Shown here: positions 56,046-64,000 of the stretch, piece by piece
How positions within the stretch are numbered: the stretch's first letter is position 1
Layout: the number at the start of each line of letters is the position of its first letter
DNA from: Pristionchus mayeri
Taxonomy: Eukaryota > Nematoda > Chromadorea > Rhabditida > Neodiplogasteridae
Length of the DNA stretch: 64,000 nucleotides
NCBI GenBank assembly: GCA_036245805.1
Contig: BTRK01000004.1
Coordinates: 25,868,619 to 25,932,618 of the forward strand
Direction of reading: 5' to 3'
Program-made: the position numbers and the translations under genes
The notes under the pieces: generated by a model
The model's database searches: none
What the model was told of the DNA's origin: nothing
The model's input: only the letters and a program-made list of their open reading frames with translations

Positions 56046-56272
56046 AGTTTGCGATAGGTAGGAGTAAAGGAGTGACTTGAGATGCGCTCCACTTGAACTG
56101 AAAGCGTCGGCATCTTGACTTATGTTTATTATTGTTTTTCTCTTTATTTGATCATTATTTTTTAAAACTTAAGTGAAAAGTCGAAATGGGGTAGGCATAG
56201 CTTTCAATTGCGTACCAATTTGTGAATTGTTTTGCTCGTTCGTTAACACCTTTGCAGTCCCTAGAGGGATCT

Positions 56273-56884
56273 CCGCCCATTTATGACCGTTCCTAAAGCG
56301 GGGGAGCGAAGGGCCGTGTGTTTCCAAAGGATCTCGGGAAGTAGTTGGTACAAAGATACGAAAATGCCAGAAGGATCATATGATCGTCACCATTCATGAC
56401 TGGTTAATGGGGGGGGGGGGGGGTATATGAATAGACGTCAACACAATAAACGGTTTCGTGTAGTATTAATGGGCAATGAACTTCATGCGATCGTTATTCC
56501 CTTGGGGTGGCCAGCATCATTCATATGGTATCGTTTCCCCGCCAATTGGGCTATTATTATAGAAAGAACTTTCTGTTTGACCTTATAATCTTCTCTATGT
56601 ATGTTATCTTCTATATTTATATATTCTCATCGTTCAAGTTATGTGTACATTGTATACCATTACCGATTTGGCCAATCAATCATCAATAAATTGAAGGTGC
56701 TACCGTCGGATGTAAGAGATGAGCGCTTTTCGATTCTTAATAACTGGGACGCATCAAAGAACATTCAACGTCCTTGTCCGTTCTAATAGAGGTATTTTTA
56801 GTCTTTGTATTTTAATATTTTAATGAGAGACAAGTAAGAGAAGAGATCGAACTAAAGAATGTAACAAACCGAAAAGAACTATGG
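56273..56884. other. No gene accepted; contains poly-G
   Basis: Fifteen consecutive G at 56409-56423. Reading frames at 56507-56786 are short and lack a recognisable domain. Confidence 0.4.
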
Positions 56885-56885
56885 T

Positions 56886-56955
56886 CGGATGAGAACTATA
56901 ACGTCATGCCGCCTTTGATATATCATAGGCGGCATGACGTCATAGTTCTCGTCCG
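56886..56955. repeat. Isolated strong hairpin
   Basis: CGGATGAGAACTATAACGTC plus ATGCCGCCT pairs with its complement at 56927-56955, 27 of 29 positions, with a 12-nt loop. No neighbouring family member seen. Confidence 0.75.
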
Positions 56956-57136
56956 TCCTAGTGTCAGCCAATTGCTTCAAAACTTAAACCCAAAGTTGCT
57001 CTTTGATGTATCCCCAGGGACCGGATGCGTGCAGTGATTTTTTTTTGTCTCTCGGAAGACTTATGATAGGAAGTCCCGAAAATAATGCGCGTTATTCTCA
57101 CACAAAAATGTATTTAAATGCCTTCCTGATAGTCTA

Positions 57137-58277
57137 ACAAGGGAATGGTATGCGAACTCGGTAAAATTATGGAATCTGGCATATTGGACAATGAGTACGT
57201 TCGAACCCTTTTTTTTTCAGAAAATGCGCGATTTTTGTTTTGATCCAGAAAAATCGATAAATGTGTCGGGGTGTCATTCGCAGCATGGGATATATTACGT
57301 GCTCATAAGGAAATGCCGCGGAGTGTCCGTGAGTTTTCGGAAAATGACCGATGCATCCGTTTGGCGGACCATGAGAGTAAGTGATTCCACTTTTCAAAAG
57401 TTGCCAACGGTCCCTGAGGGCAGAGAAAAATCGATAAATCGGAAAATCGCGAGAGACATCATCGCGTGCGTTTCAACGGTCCCCTATCAACTGGCCTGGT
57501 GGTGTATATGGTCTTTTCCCATCTATGCGATTTTGCGATATAGCATATGAAACAGTGTGCTTTCTCACAATACTGGCAGGACACCCGTGACAACTTTATC
57601 CGGACCATATCCCATGTCTACTGGTCGTTCGGTGCGCCTAGATTCTGCGAATACAGGAAGTATGTCTGGTATAAAGGAGGATATCTGACCAATCACCCTG
57701 ATAGATTCGATACCCCTCCCAAGCACACGTTTGGAGAGGGGAGTGAGGGATACTGTAAAGATTGTGGAGAACCACGCCTGATCCTCTGCTAGCATTGTGA
57801 AAAAGCACACTGCTTCATCTGTTATATCGCCAAATCGCATGTGCATATACCATAAAGGTATCATAATTCACCGTTATTGTATAATTTCGTTAATTACAAA
57901 TCGATAAAATTGAATTTCTTCCAACAAGCAAGAAGTCAATTCATTGCAGAATGATGCAAACGTGGCAAAAACCTTTCAGAGAGCATTTTTCGCACAATAC
58001 ATGCGACCATGAACTTGAACAATGAACTTGCGACCCAAAATAGATAACCAAGGGACATACCTACTGAGCCACAATGGAGACACCCTCCGCTCACTGAGAA
58101 CAGCATACATCCCATGCGGCGAATCACACCCAGACACATTTATCGATTTTTCTGGATCAAAACAAAAATCGCGCATTTTCTGAAACAAGGGTTCGAACGT
58201 ACTCATAGTCCAGATTGATGTCCAATATGCTAGATTCCATAATTTTACGAATAGTTCGCATACCATTCCCTTGTAAA
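57137..58277. repeat. Palindrome of the CAAGGGAATGGTA family, copy 2, with a cargo core
   Basis: Arms at about 57137-57295 and 58100-58277. The ends and arms match the 10.07-10.39 kb element, but the core is 800 bp instead of 70 and contains a cysteine-rich reading frame. It may approximate a fuller version of the family. Confidence 0.75.
57547..57852 (+). pseudogene. Cysteine-rich reading frame in a palindrome core
   Basis: A frame of 81 codons (DNFIRTISHVYWSFGAPRFC, KYVWYKGGYL, then YCKDCGEPRLILC) is stopped by TAG at 57790-57792 and continues in frame as HCEKAHCFICYIAKSHVHIP to 57852. Together the Cys and His (CxxC, C, CxxxxCxxC, HxH) look like a cross-brace or B-box-type zinc finger. No DDE motif or family is recognised. 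It may be a remnant of the protein encoded by the parent element of the CAAGGGAATGGTA palindromes; this is inference from location only. Confidence 0.4.
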
Positions 58278-58284
58278 TTACTTT

Positions 58285-59710
58285 TGATCGGGGGAAATGA
58301 AAAAAAATGCAAATTTTTTTGAGTGTGAACTATGAGAGGGACGATTGTGGATAATATCACGCCTTTCACCTAAGAATCAAATCTCAGTCCCGGATTTGAC
58401 GGAATTGCCAAAATTGAGCTTTTTTCGGGTTTAAACTCTTCTGGTGCCCCTAAACAAAAGCCCTACTTCTTAATGCCATGTCATAACTAGCCTTCGGTCG
58501 CTACGTTGTACGCGGTGTTGTGTGTTAAGGATAACAATTTGAACTGACTGTTGAGAGCCTGCTTAAAACGTTGTAAAAGGCTCGTGAGGACTAGGGTGAT
58601 TCGAAAAAGTTGCGATGGGGCTTCGCCCATTGGTCAGAAGCGAAACTCCGCCCATTAATTCCGTAACCGCACTTCTCACATAAGTCGAGCGAAAAAAAGG
58701 TGGGGTCTATGTTGAGTATGTTCCATATAACGTGCATTGGGACATCGATTTACTAACATTACTATGTAAATAGGTTCCTGGACGCCGAATTTTTACAAAA
58801 ACAAAATTGTACTCTCTGAGACGAGGAAAATGAGAAAAAAAGTTCGCCGTACGATCAAAATTGACCGAGTTATAGTATCCCAATCACGGCCCGTTAAATC
58901 CTCCACGGCAATTTTTTTCCCAGCACCCCGTTAAGAGAAATGGTCCCTTTTCAGATCAAAATAACCACAGAAAGATTTACTAAGCATTGAAAGTATATCA
59001 TTTCTGTGTTTAGTGATTAGGCTGCATATTCCAAATTCGCTAGAATAGAAGGCGCCCTTCGTTAATTGATGGCTAGATGATGTTCTGGAAGGCAGAAAAT
59101 GGCAATTTAACATTAATTAGTGATTAAATGATAATTTACGAATAAATCAATATAATAAATCGAAAACAGTGTAGCTAAAGTTGCCTGAGAATTTTGAAAA
59201 GTACCATTGTCAGGCAATAATTTTTAAAAATATACCGTACCTCATGAAAAAACATTGCACCGTGCTACAGTACTTACGTTCATTTAAGCGGACCATTTTT
59301 TCAGGTGTTTTGGTGAAAATATTGCCGTGTCCTCCGGGGTCAGAGCCGCAACGCGTAAGAAATGCGCGTGGAGTTCGCTGGAGCGGAACATTAATAATTC
59401 TAGGATTAATATTCGACGAGTGTTCAATTTTTGGTTTAAAAAATATTATTTGTTTATATAATCAATTCCGTAGAAGCTCAACGAATATTAATATTTCAAA
59501 AAAAGGTATACATATAAGTCATTTTGGCTAAAAAAATGGACAAAACTGTATATATTCTTACATACATGCCTCATAAAAGTTAGGTTCGAAAAAATATATA
59601 AAATTTGATATACGTTTGTAAAACAATTTAAAATGTCGTTTTGGATAGTTTTAAAAGAAATTTTTAAAAAGACGGAACTTGTTTGATTGCCACAATTACG
59701 CTGAATGGAG
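58285..59710. other. No gene seen
   Basis: AT-rich sequence with short unremarkable frames. No exon or repeat family recognised. Confidence 0.4.
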
Positions 59711-60140
59711 TATACAGTCGCCAGCATAAGTCACCGGGCACTTTTGGAATGGGTTTGAATTTTTTAACCAGGAAAATTTCAATTCTGCAACTAGGATGTT
59801 ATGCACCAAATTCATCGGAGATTTTTCTTTTTGATATTGGGGTATGACGCAAGCGCACAGTCGTTGCGTAGTGATGACGCAATAAAAATGACTTTTTCAA
59901 AACGGCTTTATTACATGGATTTTTTCCAGCTCTCCAAACTTTCTGAGGTTAGAGTCATGCCCGAGGCCTACCAAGAAAATTTTTTTGAGGTTGCTGCGCG
60001 ACTGCACATTAGCTGCAGCCTTGCTGCAAAATCGAGGTCGAAAATTCAGATCTCGGCTCCGAGTCAAGCTAGAGACTTGTTCAAGGGATCAAAATGATCG
60101 CCATCATGAGTCCAGATGATCCTGAGAATATGAAAACAAT

Positions 60141-60511
60141 ATATCGAAATTTGCCCTCAGGGCACGAAAAAATCACTTTCTTGAATGACCATTTTTTGGA
60201 CATTCATAACTATGTGGGAAATGTATGCAAAAATCTGCCGGGAAATACCTTGTTTACGTCTGTACTCTCTCGCTCATAGGGGTAAACAGGGTGTTTCTCG
60301 ACACCAGTATACCTCCGAAAAAATCGCCGTCGCGGGCAGGAAAGATATGCAATCGCTCTAAAAAGTTGGGAATCAGCTCTTCAATACATTTTGAACATCC
60401 CTATACAGAAATCAGATTTTTGCCTACATTTCCCACGTAGTTATGAATGTCCAAAAAATGGACATTCAAAAAAGTGATTTTTTCGTGCCCTGAGGGCAAA
60501 TTTCGGTATAT
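60141..60511. mobile_element. 371-bp palindrome nested in the left arm
   Basis: ATCGAAATTTGCCCTCAGGG to its complement, inserted between AAAACAAT and ATCAGTGCGTTCGCC, words that are contiguous in the mirrored right arm (62046-62068). Inner words include CATAACTATGTGGGAAATGT and complement. Confidence 0.85.
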
Positions 60512-61094
60512 CAGTGCGTTCGCCTAAGAATCGCACAATTGCCAACAATTTCGAGACAGCACAAAAATGCACTATGAGATAACTTCGGATTCTGATAGCG
60601 TTAGGGTACTACATCAAATCCTATTAATCTCATGACCCAAGATATCACATTTGCATAATTACAGTACTCCAAACTTTGACCATTGGGCAACTCTTTGTGA
60701 TGCTGAGCCACGGAAACGTGCCCGATTTTAACGAAAACTTGGTTCTAAAGCCTACTTGACCTGCTGAATCCAGCTATGGTGCCCGTTTATGAAATTTTAA
60801 AATTTGAATTTTTCCTAATATTTTTGTGATTTTTTTTCTCGAAAACGAGATCGAACACCTCTCTAAATTTTTGATATGTTGTGTATCATGCCACAATCTA
60901 TCGGACAAAAAAATTTGACACCTGAAATCGGGCCGACTTAAGGGTTAAAGCCTAAAAACTGCTAAATTCTTTTAGAGAGAAACCCATCATTTCGACCCAT
61001 TCACCTCACTCGAGCGGTCACGAATGAAGTTTGAAAGTATGCCGCCTCTTTGTTCATTCTTATACGATTCGAACGGATTAACGAGAGCACTCAT

Positions 61095-61156
61095 TCTTGG
61101 CTGAGTGGATAACGCTCTTGCTTTACTTTTTGAAAGTACCAAGTTCAAATTTTACT
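61095..61156 (+). other. tRNA-like segment, left arm of the 59.7-62.5 kb element
   Basis: A-box-like TTGGCTGAGTGGATAACGC (61097-61115) and B-box-like AAGTTCAAATTTTA (61141-61154). A TTTTT run lies between the boxes. No acceptor stem. Confidence 0.6.
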
Positions 61157-61420
61157 TTGGCCTATCCATTTTGCTTCATGTACAGTTCTTTTGCCTACAT
61201 AATCTTTCCAAATCTTGCATTATTATTTCAATGTATACTCAAAGCACAAATGGCAAAAACACACACATGTTCCAATGAACATGTGATTATGGTGACCTCG
61301 TTCCCACAAGAAAGTTATGTAGATTCATATAACTTTCTCGTGAGCCTTTGACAGATTAGAATTTCTTACTGATATTGTAAATCTTCGAAGTTTACATGAA
61401 GCAAAATGGATAGGCCAAAG

Positions 61421-61480
61421 GAGAATTTGAACTTGGTACTTTCAAAAAGTAGTGCAAGAGCGTTATCCACTCAGCCAAGA
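61421..61480 (-). other. tRNA-like segment, right arm of the 59.7-62.5 kb element
   Basis: Mirror of 61095-61156: reverse-strand TTGGCTGAGTGGATAACGC (61460-61478) and AAGTTCAAATTCTC (61423-61436). The two face each other. Confidence 0.6.
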
Positions 61481-62486
61481 ATGAGTGCTCTCGTTAATCC
61501 GTTCGAATCGTATAAGAATGAACAAAGAGGCGGCATACTTTCAAACTTCATTCGTGACCGCTCGAGTGAGGCGAATGGGTCGAAATGATGGGTTTCTCTC
61601 TAAAAGAATTTAGCAGTTTTTAGGCTGTAACCCTTAAGTCGGCCCGATTTCAGGTGTCAAATTTTTTTGTCCGATAGATTGTGGCATGATACACAACACA
61701 TCAAAAATTTAGAGAGGTGTTCGATCTCGTTTTCGAGAAAGAAAATCACAAAAATATTAGGAAAAATTTAAATTTTAAAATTTCATAAACGGGCACCATA
61801 GCTGGATTCAGCATGTCAAGTAGGCTTTAGAACCAAGTTTTCGTTAAAATCGGGCACGTTTCCGTGGCTCAGCATCACAAAGAGTTGCCCAATGGTCAAA
61901 GTTTGGAGTACTGTAATTATGCAAATGTGATATCTTGGGTCATGAGATTAATAGGACTTGATGTAGTACCCTAACGCTATCAGAATCCGAAGTTATCTCA
62001 AAGTTCGATTTGTTACTGTACCGGCGGGGGTGCGAGTCTTAGGCGAACGCACTGATATTGTTTTCATATTCTCAGGATCATCTGGACTCATGATGACGAT
62101 CATTTTGATGCCTTGAACCAGTCTCTAGCTTGACTAAAAGCCGAGACCTGAATTTTCGACTTCGATTTTACAGCAATGCTGCAGCTAATGTGCGGTCGCG
62201 CAGCAACCTCAAAAAATTTTCTTGGTAGGCCTCTGGCATGACTCCAACCTCAGAAAGTTTGGCGAGCTGGAAGAAATCCATTTAAGAATAATGCCTTTTT
62301 GAAAAGTGCATTTTGATTGCGTCATCACTACGCAACGACTGTAAGCTTGCGTCATACCCCAATATCAAAAAGAAAAATCTCTGATGAATTTGGTGCATAA
62401 CATCCTAGTTGCCGAATTGAAATTTTCCTAGTTACAAAATTCAAACCCATTCCAAAAGTGCCCGGTGACTTATGCTCGCGACTGTA

Positions 62487-63086
62487 CATATGGATGCATA
62501 ACGCAAACGCCTATAAAAGTTAGGTTTGCATTAATTTAAAATAAATTTAGTTTTTAAATTAAAAATCGAAATGTTCCAAAACAAGCGAAGTCCAGGAGCC
62601 GGCACATGTTTTGGAAAAATACTTACAAATTCTACCGTATTCTACCTAACTAATGCTTTGCATACAATTGAGAGAGGGGCGAGGGATAAATACATGGCAT
62701 ATGTAAAGATGGTCCTATCAAACTACAAGACAAGGTGAAACTAGAAAATGGACGAAAAGCATTGTAATTAACATAGATGAATATGAGATGAATAAAAGAG
62801 AGAGGAAGAAAGATTATATGTCGATATGATTGGGGGAGGTAATACGGTACCCAACTCCCCCCTCGCCCCTGGCGGTTTGTGATCCCCCGAAATCCCTACT
62901 TGCGACTCCCCCGAGATATAACTATTTGCGACCCTCCGGCCTTGGTCATATTTGAAGCCCAACATTGAAGATTGGCTCATTTTCCTGCATTCTTACAGTA
63001 GAGTCTACTGAGTAGACCCGTGATAGATACTTAAAAGACATATTTAGGCTTATAGTATATATGCAGAATAATGATTAAACTTGCAG
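62487..63086. other. No gene seen; precedes a coding exon
   Basis: Contains C-rich words CCCCCGAAATCCC and CCCCCGAGA (62884-62920). The last bases (ATTAAACTTGCAG) form the acceptor of the next exon. Confidence 0.4.
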
Positions 63087-63372
63087 ACTTCGGGCAGCTT
63101 TTAATTGGCCGTCGACAATTGAGTGTGGCAGCCCATAATTTCTCACGTGACGATCATGCTATTTTTGGTAATCGCATACATAAATGTGGGTTTGGAAGTG
63201 ATACATTATCCTGTCAGCTCGAGGAGGTCTTGGCAGTAGAAGCAGAAATGGAAGATCAGCTATCACAACGAAGAAGATTGTGACTAAAAAAGAAAAGGAA
63301 GCAGAGAAGGAAACGGAAAATAATAATGGAGAAAGGAATAGTGGCAATGGAGACGATGAAAAAAATAAAGAG
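63087..63372 (+). CDS. Unrecognised gene, internal exons
   Basis: Exons 63087-63167 and 63218-63372, joined in phase across a 50-nt intron (GTAATC...ATCCTGTCAG), ending at a GTAAAT donor. The product reads FGQLLIGRRQLSVAAHNFSR, then ARGGLGSRSRNGRSAITTKK, then a Lys/Glu and Asn/Gly-rich acidic stretch, probably disordered. The longest uninterrupted frame (63071-63283) ignores the intron and stops early. The first exon needs one upstream base, exactly what the exon at 50947-51022 leaves, so the two pairs may belong to one gene with a 12-kb intron. No family recognised; the gene continues beyond the visible exons. Confidence 0.5.
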
Positions 63373-63481
63373 GTAAATATCTTTCTGACTAGACCGGTTT
63401 GGTCATCGAGTTGGTCGGGGCTCCCATGCTAGCCGTGATACGGAACTTCGAAAAAAGCCGGGAAAGGAATACATATAATCC

Positions 63482-63895
63482 CACGGCCCCCGGAAGATCG
63501 ACATAGACCTTATGAGACTGTGTCGCGCTGTAAAATTATGCCTAACTAAACATAGAAATGATTGTATCAGTTTAGCAATAATGAACGAAAAGTTTGACCA
63601 AACACTGCCTGGCATTAGCGGGTATGTTAAAAGTTAACCGAATAAATTAATAAATCTTCAATTTAATTAAGTTTAAAAATTGCGAAAAACTGCCATCGCG
63701 AACTGAAATTAATTTTTGAACTAAAAAATTACGATAACGTGATGACTCAGGCAAATTTGACGTGATTCAGGCACATATTTGACGAATCAGGCGATTCTGA
63801 CTGCATAATATTTGAACTAGCGCGCGATTTGCCTGATTCCCCCTGATGGGGTGACACAATTTCATACGGTCTATGTCGATCTTCCGGGGGCCGTG
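63482..63895. mobile_element. 414-bp element with CACGGCCCCCGGAAG ends
   Basis: Terminal inverted repeats CACGGCCCCCGGAAGATCGA (from 63482) and complement ending at 63895, extending about 45 bp with few mismatches. TAATCC flanks both sides (63476-63481 and 63896-63901), a 6-bp target duplication. No coding capacity. The right half is related to 43920-44210. Confidence 0.8.
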
Positions 63896-64000
63896 TAATC
63901 CCAAATACACTTTCGCGCAATTTTTTTGTTATTTTCGGGTTCTTGCAATTGGTTTACTTTAAACGTAATTGATAAAAAGAAAATATATTTCAAAGAAGTA

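Larger units (their letters stand above)
54411..56262 (+). mobile_element. Mutator-like element, AGGGAC family, copy C
   Basis: Starts AGGGACGGCAACGG and ends TTTGCAGTCCCT. Flanks AGAGGGAGCT (54401-54410) and AGAGGGATCT (56263-56272) form a 10-bp target duplication with one mismatch. The family sequence runs to about 54950 and resumes at 56043; between them lie foreign repeats. The interior stem has GGCG-AACTGT-TCAT (54832-54845) against a complement at 54907-54920 with two mismatches. Confidence 0.8.
59715..62484. mobile_element. 2.77-kb palindromic element with Tc1/mariner-type ends
   Basis: Ends CAGTCGCCAGCATAAGTCAC and the near complement (GTGACTTATGCTCGCGACTG), with TA on each side (59713-59714 and 62485-62486). 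Arms are about 59715-61175 and 61408-62484 with a 230-bp loop. The left arm has a nested 371-bp palindrome. Each arm carries a tRNA-like segment at its inner end. Diverged fragments lie at 6990-7140 and 9780-10035. No transposase. Confidence 0.85.

Noticed and set aside
57191..57550. 119-codon frame before the Cys-rich frame
   Set aside because: Starts inside the repeat arm and has no domain; the transition to the next frame has no splice signals that I could support.
364..61480. Functional tRNA genes at the tRNA-like segments
   Set aside because: None forms a seven-base-pair acceptor stem, and several have T runs between the boxes, so they are described as tRNA-like only.

Overview
The window looks like repeat-saturated nuclear DNA of a Caenorhabditis-like nematode. 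Evidence: introns of 43-50 nt with TTTCAG-type acceptors, ATG codons directly behind acceptors (SL trans-splicing style), many CTACCGTA words, a short GCCTAA/TTAGGC run, and Tc1/mariner-, Mutator- and hAT-style non-autonomous elements. No database was searched; family names rest on recognised protein motifs.

Host genes occupy only a few kb. (1) Minus strand, 10624-11419: the first five exons of an SLMAP orthologue (FHA domain, STRIPAK complex). (2) Plus strand, 17660-18325 and 40175-40556: two separated parts of a quinone-oxidoreductase-like (zeta-crystallin/MDR) gene with about 22 kb of repeats between them and the glycine-rich cofactor-binding stretch not found. (3) Inside that gap, a two-exon gene for a 41-residue protein (24496-24708, plus) and an HMG-box gene fragment (27540-27822, minus). 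(4) Plus strand, 50832-51022 and 63087-63372: exons of an unrecognised gene that are phase-compatible across a possible 12 kb repeat-filled intron. (5) A possible coding exon at 37836-38153 (minus).

Autonomous-type transposon coding: a non-LTR retrotransposon (28.6-33.3 kb; ORF1 with an in-frame stop, ORF2 endonuclease and reverse transcriptase) split by an 817-bp palindrome with a 3-bp target duplication, and a truncated, frameshifted DD34D mariner transposase (52.7-53.6 kb).

The rest is mostly long inverted repeats (0.1-6 kb), many of them nested. Region by region: tRNA-like palindromes at 0.2-0.9, 2.0-3.85, 19.5-19.7, 30.7-31.5, 41.8-43.2 and 59.7-62.5 kb; a 'CCCAGAGCCGG' palindrome family at 7.3-9.2, 19.8-20.8 and 46.8-49.2 kb; a 'GAGACCCTCC' family at 4.8-6.6 and 24.9-25.7 kb; a nested set at 33.6-36.4 kb; a family of 'TACTGTGAG' hairpin MITEs at 26.2, 39.1, 51.2, 52.0 and 53.7 kb; a Mutator-like 'AGGGAC' family at 14.0-15.8 and 54.4-56.3 kb; and a 6-kb palindrome at 44.2-50.3 kb whose left arm holds an exact-looking 1158-bp tandem duplication bounded by poly-G tracts.

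The most unusual signals are: tRNA-like A-box/B-box segments placed head-to-head in the arms of several unrelated palindromes; a stem in the Mutator-like family whose 6-nt core differs between copies yet still pairs; and poly-G runs sitting where a transposon terminal repeat should end, at the breakpoints of the 1158-bp duplication.
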